A stretch of 64,000 nucleotides of DNA, taken from NCBI GenBank assembly GCA_963662175.1, contig OY759215.1, positions 30,754,066 through 30,818,065 of the forward strand. The letters are read 5' to 3'. The position numbers and the translations under genes were made by a program. The notes beneath the pieces were generated by a model. The model saw nothing but the letters and a program-made list of their open reading frames with translations, had not been told where the DNA came from and did not search any database. Shown one piece after another: positions 10,150 through 20,882 of this stretch. How positions within the stretch are numbered: position 1 is the first letter of the stretch; the number at the start of each line of letters is the position of its first letter. The stretch comes from Aradus depressus (Eukaryota; Arthropoda; Insecta; Hemiptera; Aradidae).

Positions 10150-10700
10150 AGTAAGTTATCGCTCTCCCTCTAAACCCACACCGCATTAGTTGAAAATTAA
10201 TAGGTGTCTTATTCAGGGACTTCCTAATCATCATACTAAATTTTCTGTATTAACCCCTCCCTTCCCTTTGGCCGATTTGTTTGAATATCAATAGGTTAGG
10301 TTTTATAACTCATGCCCGGGCTTTAACTACGAGGTCATATCGCCTACTACCAGAGCGCTCTTTCGTCACTCTGCTGGACATGAGCCCGACTCCCTACCCT
10401 AAATTTTTATTTACCTAAGGCAGGGGTCTTTAACGAGTACCTGACATCGTACAGGCTCGGGACCATCGCTTAACGTCCCATCCGAAGGACGGCGTGCTTA
10501 AGTTTATTTAATCTCCCAGAAAAAATAAAGTAAGGGCCTCGGCCGGGTTTCGAACCCACGACCTTGAGCTCAGAAGGCTCGATAGATGTCTTCCTTATGG
10601 GGTTCTGGATACGCATGTAAAATTTTTGTCGATGCATACATTTTTCTGGGAGTTGTCATGTGTACAAATTATGACAGACTTTTTTTTTTTTTTCGGGTGA
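10150..10700 (+). repeat. Rep-A copy interrupted by a minus SINE-A
   Basis: CGCTCTCCCTCTAAACCC, then CCTTTGGCCGATTTG and AATATCAATAGG up to the SINE; it resumes ATAGATGTCTTCCTTATGGG in register, so the SINE inserted into the CAATAGGTGTCG position. Confidence 0.7.
10292..10580 (-). mobile_element. SINE-A copy, head truncated, TTAGG tail
   Basis: Minus strand; tail TTAGGTTTTAT, body CGAAAGAGCGCTCTGGTAG, ACTCGTTAAAGACCCC, B box GGTTTCGAACCC. The A box and the first 30 nt of the head are missing. Confidence 0.88.
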
Positions 10701-10734
10701 AAACTCAAGATCAAAAATCGGTCAAAAATTCGAT

Positions 10735-11130
10735 GCGGTTTTTTTTTTTAACGGAATTTTATGTTTTTGAACATCCTGATTTCAAAAATGAAAAACAAAA
10801 AAATTTCTGTATCACGATAACTCCCGATAGGATGATTGTATCGATAAGAAATGTGATATTTGTATCAAGAACCCTTTAAGGACAACTGTTGATTTTCAGC
10901 CAAATCGCTCAAAGGAAAGAAGGGATTAGGGGGAGGCATAATACAACAATTACAAATAACTGCCATTGTAAAGAATGTATTGACACGAAATTGTATGTGT
11001 GAATTCAATGCCCTGTAAGGACAACACCTATTGATCTTCAGTGGAATCAGCCGAAGGGGAGGATGTCAGAGGGAGGCTCAACTCAAAAATCCCAATAACT
11101 GCCGATATAATGAATGTATCGACTAAAAAA
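10735..11130 (-). repeat. Rep-A copy with two tandem subunits
   Basis: Two successive subunits on the minus strand (CCCGATAGGATGATTGTATC, then TGCCGATATAATGAATG), each with CCTTTAAGGACAAC or CCTGTAAGGACAAC and a purine-rich GGGGAGG block. Shows that the unit of about 150 bp is reiterated within Rep-A. Confidence 0.7.
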
Positions 11131-11177
11131 TATATATCAATTTATGTATAGAACGGTAGTGGTATCCAAAATAAGTA

Positions 11178-12046
11178 CAGTAGAACCTCTATAAGTCGAA
11201 CATCAAGGGAGACGCCAAAAACTTCGAGTTATAGAGTTTTCGACTTATGGAGGATTTCGACAGGCGGATTTTGATTCGACTTGTAGAGGTTAAGATTCAT
11301 TCTAACTTATTTTGAGTTAGAGAGGTGAAATAAATAAAAATTCAAGTTAGAGAGGTAACAAACATATTTATTTTTATTATAAATCAACATTATTTCAAGG
11401 TACTCACTCATTGGTAGGCCAAATTGTTAGGCAACATCTTCTTTTGACAGCTCTTCACAGCTTCGAGCACTTCTAACTTTTCAGCGAGAATCAAAGTTTT
11501 CAGTTTACGTTTCACACCACTCATGTTTTAACAATTTTATTCGTAAACTGTTGTAAAAATTGATGTGTATTGCAGTAGAACCAAACTACTTCTGACAATT
11601 TTTCAATCGACAACAAATGACTTGCTTCGCTAAAGTTCAAATGAAATCAATAATAATATCCTTCATCATTTCTTAGAATTGGTAATCCTATTTATTGTAT
11701 ACTCCTAAATTGTTTTATAAGAAACAATGGTGTACACTGTCGACAAATTCTTAAAGTCGGTAACTTATTTTTCTTCGAGCTATAGAGGTAATAAGTTTGA
11801 AATAATTGAGTTGTAAAATAAAACATTGCTATGTTCGAGATACAGAGGTCCAATTTATTTTTTCGAGTTATAGAGGGAAAATATTTACCAAAATGGCTTG
11901 TAGGGACTCACTGATTATTTCGACTAATAGAGGGTTGAGATTTCGAGTAATGGAGGTTTTGGGGCTTGAAGGGAAAGGAACAAAACTTTTTTTCGAGTTT
12001 TGGAGGTTTTCGACTTATCGAGGTTCGAGTTAAAGAGGTTCTACTG
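11178..12046. mobile_element. Tigger/pogo-type DNA transposon relic
   Basis: 869 bp with terminal inverted repeats CAGTAGAACCTCTATAAG / GAGGTTCTACTG and TA on the left flank (right TA mutated to TT). Both ends carry many copies of a TCGAGTTATAGAGG-type motif. A transposase start survives on the minus strand at 11408-11524: MSGVKRKLKTLILAEKLEVL and 18 more residues before a stop, the CENP-B-type helix-turn-helix N-terminus of Tigger transposases. The DDE domain is absent. Confidence 0.85.
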
Positions 12047-12194
12047 TTTTTTCAAATAACCGACTAAAAAACATCTGGCGGTTCTGGAGGACCACTCCAA
12101 AATATTGGAGAATAGATAAAGGGTAAATAATAAGATTGATGAAGTTTATATATAAAAGAATGTAATGAACAAAAGAAAAACAGGGAGATGGGGG

Positions 12195-12536
12195 GTTAGG
12201 GTTTATGACTCATGCCCGGGCTTTAACTACGAGGTCATATCGCCTACTACCAGAGCGCTCTTTCGTCACTCTGGTGGACACGAGCCCGACTCTACTGTGG
12301 GAGTCCTAAATTTTGCCTACCCTAAATTTTTTTATTCACCTAGAGTAGGGGTCTTTAACGAGTACCTGACATCGTACAGGCTCGGGACCATCGCTTAACG
12401 TCCCATCCGAAGGACGGCGTGCTTAAGTTTATTTTACCTCCCAGATAAAATAAACTAAGGGCCTCGGTCGGGTTATGAACCCACGTTCTTGAGCTCAGAA
12501 GTCAAGCACGCATACCACTGAGCTACCGGCGCCCTC
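12195..12536 (-). mobile_element. SINE-A, near full length
   Basis: 342 bp minus-strand copy, from a TTAGGG tail to GCGCCCTC at the head. Intact A box and a B box with one change (GGGTTATGAACCC). Imperfect flanks AAACAGGGAGATGG / AAAAGGGAGGTGG may be an aged target duplication. Confidence 0.92.
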
Positions 12537-12539
12537 AAA

Positions 12540-12950
12540 AGGGAGGTGGAGTTGGCCAACTGAAAAATAATAAGGAATAAAAAAACATAAGATAAATATA
12601 ACTAAAACTTAACTTCGAATATAACGTTTAACATAAAAATAAAAGTTGAAAAAATTGGTAAAATAATAATGTTCTTATCGGTTACGATGCCTTCTACGCC
12701 GCTCTGATGAGGAGGGGGCCTGCTAACTGTTGAAATGGTGGACGTGATGGGATGCTGAGATGATCTGGTGATGGTTGAGCAGGTAGATAGATAAAAGTAC
12801 TATGCGTTCTTGGTGGCTCCTGGCAGGCTACTGAGAGGCTTTGGTAAATATTGTGGGGGAGTACGATTAGTGAGGAGTCTGTTAGCAGGTCCGACTCTCA
12901 TCCAAAATAAACAATATAATAAAAAAAATACTAAAATGGAAATGTTAAAA
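12540..12950. other. Unassigned stretch
   Basis: AT-rich then a moderately GC-rich part (12680-12900); no coding frame or repeat family recognised. Confidence 0.4.
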
Positions 12951-13079
12951 TTTTGAATGAATGCCGAAACAATTTAATTGAAGTCAAATTATCGGCCTCG
13001 AGTAATGTGAACTGTTTTGTATTTTACATATCTCTAGTATTTTATTTATCAAGAATTTATCATATATGCTTTTGTAATC

Positions 13080-13345
13080 AAGACATGAAGGTAAAAAAAA
13101 CTTGTGTTTTCAGTAAATTTTTTTATAAATTGTATAAATAAATTCCTTCATGTTTTTTATTTTACAGATTTATTATTGATCCCTACCCAATTTTATGCTG
13201 AAAAAAGATCCAATTAAATTTTTTTCGCAGAAAAACAGTTAATGGCCGATATATATATTTTTTTGCACATTTTTGTATGTTTTGGCCTTTTTATTGCACG
13301 TTTTTAAATTGTTTTACTGCTCTAAATCCAGGCTCTAGTAATCAG
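13080..13345 (+). mobile_element. 3' part of the hAT-like element also found at 38.2-39.0 kb
   Basis: Shares TTCAGTAAATTTTTTTATAA, TACCCAATTTTATGCTG, GCACATTTTTGTATG and the terminus CAGGCTCTAG with 38825-39022. No transposase part is recognisable here. Confidence 0.55.
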
Positions 13346-13611
13346 TGATGGAGGATGAATATTTTGTTTGTTTATTTACCGTTTGTTTATTTTGTTCCTT
13401 TGACAGCTGTATCTGTCTCTTATGATTCCCCAGGGGTATGTTTACTTCTAGGCAAGCTCAAGGTCAAGGCGTAGAAAAACTTCGACGTAATAAAAATGTT
13501 TACGAGGTGTCAGAAATAACAGGTGCAAATAGCACTCAAGTAAACACAAATATAGTCATTTCATTGGATCCAAAACAAGTTCTCAAGTCGTAATAGGATA
13601 AAAAATAAAAA

Positions 13612-13758
13612 AACAAAAATCCTCGGTGAATCACCAGCAATGTATTTAACCAGCACGAAATAATCAGTTAAGTTTTCGCTCTATCTCCAAAACCGTTAAT
13701 AGGGGAAGTAATCGATAGTTGACGTGCAAACGGGCTTCTGAATCTTCGTATTAAATTC
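13612..13758 (+). repeat. Rep-A head, interrupted by a foldback element
   Basis: TCGGTGAATCACCAGCAATG, TAACCAGCACGAAATAATC, GGGCTTCTGAATCTTCGTA; it continues beyond the foldback at about 14395 (TTTCTCTGATCCCCCC). Confidence 0.65.
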
Positions 13759-14380
13759 GTAGTATAGGCGGCACACAGTGTGCAATTTATGAGTTTTGAT
13801 TTTTTATCAATTTGGATGAAACTAGGTGCAAAATATTTGTAAAAGCTGGCTTTTTATCAGGTAACTGCAGGTTTCACAATCAAGTTATTATATGCCAATT
13901 GAGAGCTGCCAAAACCCCGCAAAAATTTTTAAAAAATTTATTTTTTTTGTCTAAGTTTTTGTTAACGGATTTTTACAACTTAAATGAATGTTTTTTGGGT
14001 CGCTGATTACGAATTCAATATTCATTTTAGACAAAGGTGGTCCTAATGTTGTCATTTTGGCCTAAAGTGGTCCAAATTCAATATATTGGCTATTTTTGCC
14101 ACTTTTGGTGGTTTTAATGGATTCATTGATTGTGAAACCCGCAGTTACCTGATAAAAAGCCAGCTTTCACAAATATTTTGCCTCTAGTTTTATCCAAATT
14201 GATCAAAAATTGAGCGGAGACTCGAATTTTGAAAATCAAGACGCATAAATTTCATACTGTGCGGCAGTTGGGCAGTCTCCAACACAAAGCCGATGATTTG
14301 TGCTGGGGAAGTACAAACCCGGTGATTTGCGTGAATGGAGAGGCTGTCTGTCTGTCTGGCTCAACTGCCGCCTATACTAC
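13759..14380. mobile_element. Foldback (long-TIR) DNA element
   Basis: 622 bp with outer ends GTAGTATAGGCGGCA / TGCCGCCTATACTAC. Inner arms pair over about 120 bp (left AAAGCTGGCTTTTTATCAGG at 13841, inverted at about 14146-14165). The right arm has an extra 85-nt insert bounded by GGCAGTTG / CAACTGCC. Non-coding; sits inside a Rep-A copy. Confidence 0.75.
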
Positions 14381-14459
14381 AGGGTTTTTGATTCGAGTTT
14401 CTCTGATCCCCCCTTCCGTTAGAAGGATTTCGTGGAAAATTAATAAGTGCCGTCATAGT

Positions 14460-15270
14460 TTCATCTTTCATAAATAATACATATTACAAATAAAATAGAT
14501 ACATACTCTTGAAAGAGAAGGATTCCTGTCGGTAAAAAGTTTGGTATATTACGGATAGTGGCGGTTCGCGACTCTTCTACTAACTTCGAGACACAGTCAT
14601 TCGGGAATTTCGCCTAATTGTTTGTTTTTATGCTGCCGTATTTAAGAGATGAAAGATGAAGGGTTGAAACTTGTTTTATAATAAATCGTACTACACAAGC
14701 TTTCTATCGGCGTTTGGTTCATTATTCTACGATTATTATTTATAGAAGGATTTATAGAAAAACAACTAGCTAAGAACCTCACCAAACGGAGCTGCAGATG
14801 CTTCTTGTGGGTCTGCACCACACGGAGCTCCATTCGGGTACGTTCCGAACATCGGATTTATAGAAAAACGACACGCAATGAGCACTGCCGAATGCAACTC
14901 CATGCGGTGCTGTCCCTCAGCTGCCTCTGGTGTGGCTAGCCGGGACTGTTTGGGTTCTGGTGGGAGGTGGTAGGTGGGGAGGATGTGGTGGGATAGTGAA
15001 CTTGACCCTGGGGTGGTCGGGCGGCAGCCTGGAGAGAGGAACTTGTACCTTGACACACTCAACCCGACTGTCCTACTTACGTACCTACCTGGCTAGACAC
15101 CAGTCAACCTCAGTCTTCCGTAGCAAGTACCCTTCCCCATATGAAGCCACCAGGGCGCTACTCAAATAAACCCTACTACTCATAATGCTTATATTACTTC
15201 TTCGTACAGTATATAAACAAAAACATTGTCATTCAGACATGCTTTCGCTCAACCGTTACTACAGTTAGAC
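14460..15270. other. Unassigned, with a GC-rich island
   Basis: 14770-15165 is clearly GC-richer than its surroundings, with frames open on both strands but no recognised protein; GGATTTATAGAAAAAC occurs twice (14749 and 14853). Could be an exon-bearing or captured fragment. Nothing firm. Confidence 0.35.
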
Positions 15271-15450
15271 ACGTGCGATGTCAGGTACTCGTTAAATACC
15301 CATATCCTGGGTGAATAAAAATTTAGAGTAGGCAATATTTAGGACTCCCATTGAAGAGTCGGCTTATGTTCACTGGAGCGACAAAAGAGAGCACTGGTAG
15401 TAGGCGATATGACCTCGTAGTTAAAGCCCAGGCTTGAGTCATAATAACTA
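15271..15450 (+). mobile_element. SINE-A 3' fragment
   Basis: Starts in the TGTCAGGTACTCGTTAAA block and ends CTTGAGTCATAATAAC, the older AACTAACT-type tail. tRNA head lost. Confidence 0.85.
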
Positions 15451-15599
15451 AGTAACAACTAGAGCCATAGAGGACCATCTTGTCCTCCTTCCAACGCTGC
15501 TAGTCCAGAAGACGCTCCATCAATGTGGATTGTTGGGAATTTAAATTATCGGATAATCGATTTTGCTAGTTTATTCACAAAACCTGTTAAAAAACCCGG

Positions 15600-16245
15600 A
15601 TCTCTTCAACGGTTGATCGGATTTTCAGAAAACTTGCAGAAATTGTATGACCCAACTCAAGACATATTCTATTTGCCATCTCAAAATTTTGTACGAGAGA
15701 AGGGGTTGAGTATTTTCATTTCGCATGTAGGCATCCCTATAGAACCCCGTTCAAATACAGGCCATGAAGCATTTCGAAATTTAGAACGGGAGGGGAGGGA
15801 GGCAAAAAATGAGTGCTAGGTAACAGTTATTAGGATTTTAACGAAACTTGCAGTGTAATTTAAGGATAGCCCCTCAACTTAGGTTATAAGATATGTGGCA
15901 TCTCAAAAATTTGAACGGGAGAGGGAGTTATAGGGATCCAAAAAACAAAATGAGTGCTATCTCTTTAACGGTTGATCGGGGTTTTATGAAATTTCACATA
16001 ATAAAGCCTATTCAAATACAGACCATGAGGAATCTCAAAATTTATAAAGAAAGGTATTGGGAGTGAAAGAGGGGGGGGGGGGGGGGGGGGGGAGGGGCAT
16101 AATGAGTTCTCCTCTAGCAGTGGATCAGATTTTCACGAAACTTGCAGAGTATCTGAAGGATCGGTTATAGGCTAAGTGGTACATCTCAGAATTTTGGAAG
16201 AGAGAGGGGGTTAGGGCGGCCCAAAACAAAATGTGTGCTCTTTAA
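15600..16245 (+). repeat. Degenerate tandem array, unit about 150-180 bp
   Basis: About four diverged units. Each has a GGTTGATCGGATTTTCA-like start, CGAAACTTGCAGA, CATCTCAAAATTTTG, a purine-rich GGGAGAGGGGG block and AAAATGAGTGCT. A G22 tract (16071-16092) arose inside the third purine block. The plan parallels Rep-A subunits without clear sequence identity. Confidence 0.65.
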
Positions 16246-16481
16246 TCTCTTTTTTCCGGCAATCCTTCCAGAGGTGTCTTCTTCTTCATCTGACATCCCT
16301 TCTTCGGGTCACAAAATATCTAATAGAAACTGAAAATCGATTGAAGCGAGGCGCTAGTCGATTATCGGCTATCCCAATGCTGGGTATCCCAATTCCTTTC
16401 ATATCGTTCTAAAATAAGCATAAAAATACCAGTAGGTCAGAAGTAGGGTACGTCGTAGCTTCGAAATCCGACCGATGACAA

Positions 16482-16575
16482 TTAAAGACTCCCAAAGTAG
16501 AGTCAGGCTCATGCCAACCAGAGCGACGAAAGAACACTCTGGTAGTTGACGATATGAACTCGTAGTTGAAGGCCA
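16482..16575 (+). mobile_element. SINE-A 3' scrap
   Basis: GACTCCCAAAGTAGAGTCAG, CGACGAAAGAACACTCTGG and ATATGAACTCGTAGTTGAAG match the SINE-A 3' third; tail lost. Confidence 0.75.
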
Positions 16576-16614
16576 AACTAACTTAAACAGTAAAATAGAG
16601 TTATACTTAATACA

Positions 16615-16707
16615 GTGAGTCTGTGTAAAATGAGCGTGCTTCGTAAGCGGGGCTTCATTGGCTTTGGGGACCAGGACTTTAAGCCCCATGGTAGATCTTG
16701 AGCGAGG
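16615..16707 (+). repeat. hAT-like end, inverse match to 23.62-23.71 kb
   Basis: GTCTGTGTAAAATGAGCG, TTCGTAAGCGGGGCTTC and CCCCATGGTAGATCTTG match the reverse complement of 23622-23712, which ends CAGTGGCGGATCTACC, a sequence typical of hAT-type MITE termini. Confidence 0.45.
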
Positions 16708-17150
16708 ACAGATCGTAGATATAATACTGGTACCGGTAATAATATGTATAGAGGACCATCCCAAACAGGAATTAAGTGAGAGAAAGCCGAGATGTCAAGG
16801 AGAGAACAACCACATTCCTCACTTTCAGAGTCAATGTCAGATTTGTATGTTCTAGAGACAATCTTCCTCTTCTTTCCATAATTAGTTCAGCCGACCATTC
16901 CGACAATAAGGTATCTCATTAATTTTTACTTAACTTTACAGCTCATAATATCATAATTTCATCTTTATAGCTCGCATCTTTTGCATGCACACATGAATCC
17001 ATAAATAGCGCGAATCTTTTCAGCAATGTGCCCAAAATTTGAAGCAGGCAATAAAAAAGATAATTTATACTATTGTATTTATTACATTTTTAATAATATT
17101 TATTTAGTATAATTACCATTTTTGGGTGCACCTTGCACGTTAGCCGGTTG

Positions 17151-17369
17151 TTATGACTCTTGTCCGGGCTTTAACTACGAGGTCATATTGCCTACTACCA
17201 GAGCGTTCTTCATCGCTCTCGTGGACATGAGCCCGACTCAGTGGGTGTCTTAAATGTTGCCTACCGTAAATTTTTATTCACTTAGGCTTGGGGTATTTAA
17301 CAAGCATCTGACATCGCACAGTCGGGAACATCGCTTAACGTTTATTCCGAAGGTCGATGTGCTCAATGT
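17151..17369 (-). mobile_element. SINE-A 3' two-thirds
   Basis: Minus copy running from TTATGACTC through CTACTACCAGAGCG to ATCGCTTAACG and GCTCAA; the tRNA head is absent. Confidence 0.85.
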
Positions 17370-17565
17370 TCTGCCGCAGGTCCAGTTCGAGGTAGGATCC
17401 GGTCCTCTGAATCAACTCCATCCTGGCCTGGTCGGTCAGCTGGTTCGAGGAATGAACGAACTTTTTTTCTCAATTAAGAAGATTTTGGAGTTAAAAACGT
17501 GACCTGATAGTATCTGGAACATCACTATTATCATATGTGATAATGTATGATGTTGTGGGACGAGA

Positions 17566-17780
17566 TTTCAAATAGAAAAAATAAAAGGTGTTGTCTTCCC
17601 ACTGTTTTATTTTACACCAGAACCGGTTTTCGACGCAACAGCGTCATCATCAGTGGTTCATCCCACCCACACAGCACAGCGGTCGGAAGATAACTGGCCG
17701 GAACCTATGGAACTGGCAGCAAACAAGTGGGAAGTGACATAAAACAGTGGGAAGACAAAGTCTTTTATTTCTATCACTAT
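17566..17780 (-). mobile_element. Penelope-like terminal segment (pLTR-like)
   Basis: Non-coding block holding the intact hammerhead, flanked by partly repeated GTGGGAAGACAA motifs (17591-17603 inverted, 17747-17759). Related blocks lie at 18290-18360 (+) and 59040-59170 (-). Known biology: Penelope-like retroelements carry hammerhead ribozymes in such termini. No reverse transcriptase/GIY-YIG part is present here. Confidence 0.55.
17616..17657 (-). ncRNA. Hammerhead ribozyme, apparently intact
   Basis: On the minus strand in order: ACCA (17657-17654, stem I 5' side), core CTGATGA (17653-17647), one extra T, stem II GACGC/GCGTC closing loop TGTT, GAA (17631-17629), self-complementary AACCGGTT (stem III), C at 17620 as cleavage-site nucleotide, and TGGT (17619-17616), which pairs with ACCA. 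Every conserved core position is present. The loopless palindromic stem III implies a dimeric fold, as described for Penelope-like elements. The extra T before stem II departs from the classic consensus. Confidence 0.75.
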
Positions 17781-18290
17781 TATCCTTTTCCTATAATTCT
17801 AACTTCCTTTACTATTTTATGTGAAAAAAAAAAAATTAAAAACAAGGTGAGAATTATGGAAGTTCCGCTTTAATGAAAATCCCATGAATTAGTGAGTTTT
17901 TCAACAAAATTTCAACCCTCCACTCAATAAATTGGAAAAATGGAGCTATAATTTATTATCGAAATAGTTGGTAACATACATTGTTTTTAAATTTTGCCAC
18001 TAGGAGCTGCCCGTAGCGAACCTATGGAAAGGGGAACCTGGGTAATTTCCCACTCCTCTCATCCCATGACTGGAAGAATAAAATCAAAAGTGAGACTTTA
18101 AAATATGTTTAAATGTATCGTAGAAAGACTTAGAACCCTCCACTTCCTCAGCCAATCCCGGACCAACTTCTTCTTTAGACACCACCTAAGGATGGGGTAG
18201 GCAAGTATTCTTTTATTCTGCTTCTCTCTACCCTGTTGGTTTTGCTAGTTACTTCTCCATATTTATATTTTATATGTATTCAAAGATGTG

Positions 18291-18335
18291 CCACTGATGA
18301 TGAGACAGTTGCGTTGAAAACCTGTTCTGTTTGGA
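18291..18335 (+). ncRNA. Hammerhead-like motif, decayed sister of 17616
   Basis: CCA, core CTGATGA, extra T, then GAGACAGTTGCGTT (stem II with mismatches), GAA, AACCTGTT and C. Substitutions in stems II and III indicate a dead copy; the core is intact. Confidence 0.55.
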
Positions 18336-18629
18336 AATAAATCAGTGGGAAGAGCGCTGGTGGTTTTCAAAGGTGTGAGTGATAACTATTGTGTTTAATA
18401 GTTATAGTTTCATTTAGTGACGGTAGTGCGGTCCGAGGGGGAGTTTAACGTTCCAAGGAAAGTGTGTACCACTCAGTTCCGCTCCTTTCACTGACTTCAC
18501 AACAGTCCAACATGGCTCACTTTTATTTTCCACCTCAAAACTGTAACATTGGCCAATTTAATGGGAACAGTGACTGGAGTTTCCATGTCCAACTTCAACC
18601 TGTTGGATCTCAATGCTACTCAAATTTAT

Positions 18630-18631
<2 letters not shown>

Positions 18632-18709
<78 letters not shown>
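18632..18709 (+). repeat. (TA)n microsatellite
   Basis: About 78 bp of uninterrupted TA. It explains the Tyr-Ile runs in the open frames here, which are not genes. Confidence 0.97.
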
Positions 18710-18712
<3 letters not shown>

Positions 18713-18775
18713 GGTTTCCAGTCAAATCATCCAATCCAGTCATCCTGCATCGACCTAATATAAGACCTTATATTA

Positions 18776-19034
18776 TTTTATGTGGGAGATTTGAAAAAAA
18801 AACTTAAGCACGCCGTCCTTCGGCTGAGACGTTAAGCGATGGTCCTGAGCCTGTCAGGTGTCAGATACTCGTTACTCGTTTAAGACACCTACCCTAGGTG
18901 AATAAAAATGTAAGGCAGGCAACATTTAGGACTCCAATAGTAGAGTTGAAGTCATATCCACCAGAGTGACGAAAAAGCGCTCTGGTAGTAGGCGATATGG
19001 CCTTGTAGTTAAAGCCCGAACATGAGTCATAATA
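18776..19034 (+). mobile_element. SINE-A, head truncated, older tail
   Basis: From TTTTATGTGGGAGAT through CACGCCGTCCTTCGG and AAAGCGCTCTGGTAG to GAGTCATAATAAC. The following 100 bp (TTAATATTAAGAATTTTACA, poly-T, CTAAAT) is also found after the SINE copy at 51219-51520, so both derive from one larger repeated unit. Confidence 0.85.
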
Positions 19035-19039
19035 ACAAA

Positions 19040-19476
19040 CTTTTTTATTAAAAAAAAAAATACTATCTGTTGTCTTATTACTTATTAATATTAAGAATTT
19101 TACATTATTTTATGTTCTATTTTTTTTTTTTTTTTTTCTAAATGATTATTATTCATACGTATTCATATTTTTTCACAGCTTTTATATTTGTTGGTATTAC
19201 CCTAGGAAATAGCCTAGGGAAAAAAACTTCCATGATCAGTATCTCTAATTTATTTGCTGATCTTTATTATAACCAACATTTTCTTTACAGGGTGATTTCC
19301 TTCTAGATTAAAGGTTTCAACACAGAGGTCGACTCGTATAATATGTTTTGCATAAACAATATGAAAATATCACAATAAGGAAAAGATTGAATACAATAAA
19401 GATCAATAAATAAATTATAGTTACTAATGATGGGAATCTTTCCAGAAACGTCTATTTGCTAGGTAAAGATCAAAAA
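19040..19476. other. AT-rich spacer
   Basis: Apart from the first 100 bp shared with 51525-51610, no feature seen. Confidence 0.4.
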
Positions 19477-20035
19477 AAATTTTTTTTTTTTTAATTTATT
19501 TATTTTAAGCCACAACTATGCAAAAAATGCACAACCAGCGGCTGGGCTGACATATGCTAAACAAACATAATACACATAAAATAATAAAAATAAATATGAC
19601 ATGAAAGGCTTGAGAGAGAAAAAACACCCAGCGGTGAACCCTCATGGCATCACTTCACAACAGGAGATCTCTAAGCCAAACTTTCTTTAATCTCCTTGTG
19701 GGATTGTGGGGTAAATTTGTATTGAAGATTTGCAAACTTCCGGATTGGTGTGTAAGTAAATTATGGTGTAGAAACGTTGGTATAAATGTTTAATGGTTGG
19801 GTCGTTTAAGTCGCGGTGTAAAGTCTTGTTGCTAACATATGGTGGGCCATGCGTGATCAGTCGGAGAGTCTTGGATTGAAATACCTGTATTTTTTTGGTT
19901 GTACCATATATTTGTAAGCCATAGGTCCAGAGAGGTCGGAGAAGATAGGTATAACAATTCAGTTTTTGTCGAGTAGATAATTTAAAACGCCTATTCAAAA
20001 TACTGTGCAATAGTCGCCGGTCTAGTGTGAAAAAA
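19477..20035 (-). mobile_element. Jockey-like LINE 3' fragment
   Basis: Minus frame 19687-20010 reads NRRFKLSTRQKLNCYTYLLR, PLWTYGLQIYGTTKKIQVFQ, SKTLRLITHGPPYVSNKTLH, RDL: the conserved C-terminal region of Jockey-clade ORF2 after the RT domain. The 3'UTR continues to an A-tail seen as T/A runs at 19477-19500. 5' truncated, frame recently open. Confidence 0.85.
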
Positions 20036-20116
20036 AATAAAATAAGACAAAAATAAAACAGTGAAAAAAAAAATATTATTATAAATTGCGAATCTCCTTA
20101 CACAACCCAAAAGTGA

Positions 20117-20139
20117 TTATTATTATTATTATTATTATA
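20117..20139 (+). repeat. (ATT)n microsatellite
   Basis: Seven to eight ATT units. Confidence 0.9.
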
Positions 20140-20882
20140 AGAGTTAGGTGAGATGAGAGGGTTGTCCGGAGCGAGACCTGACCGAGGAGGCCCAGTGACC
20201 TCTTGGCACACTTACAGTCCAGCCGCATTCCTAACCCTTACCTCTCATTTTCATACCATAACCTTCCCTTCACAACTATAATACCCTATAATACTCATTC
20301 TTCACTATAAAATTACCTTTGAATATAATATTTTTACAATTTGTACACTTTTAATAATTCACAAATACAGTTGATTTCATCTATCGAAACAATAGTGTGA
20401 TTCAAAGGAGAATCTTCAATAAGAATTGGGTGTCCCAAATAAGAAAAGAAAATATTGCCCAAAAATAATGTTTATACCTGAGGGCGCTTAAGAACCCCAG
20501 GAAGAACGAATTGGAAGACCTGTACCACCTGTTAATATGTTGTCCTGTCTATTCTCCCATTAGAAGCCACTTCTTGTCTCAGAGTGTCAACATAGACAGA
20601 TCCATACCTTACTTCTGACCCAAAAAAAAAATGAGATATCCAATATTTTCTGTTATATAACCAGCGCCTTGAAAATTAGAGCATTCATTGTTAATGAATA
20701 ATATACTCGTTCTTATTTCATATTTACTCTCTTTGTCTTACTCGTATTATTATTCATTTAAATTTCAATCTTTGTCTTTTCTCTTCATCATTACTATTAC
20801 TTACATTTATTCTCCTATTAAAATTCATATTAGTTTAACGAAAAACTAGACATCAAGAATATCTATATACATTATATGTATT
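20140..20882. other. Unassigned spacer
   Basis: Moderately AT-rich; no coding frame, repeat family or structure recognised. Confidence 0.4.

Noticed and set aside
18464..18763. Open frames rich in Tyr-Ile
   Set aside because: Translation of the (TA)n microsatellite.
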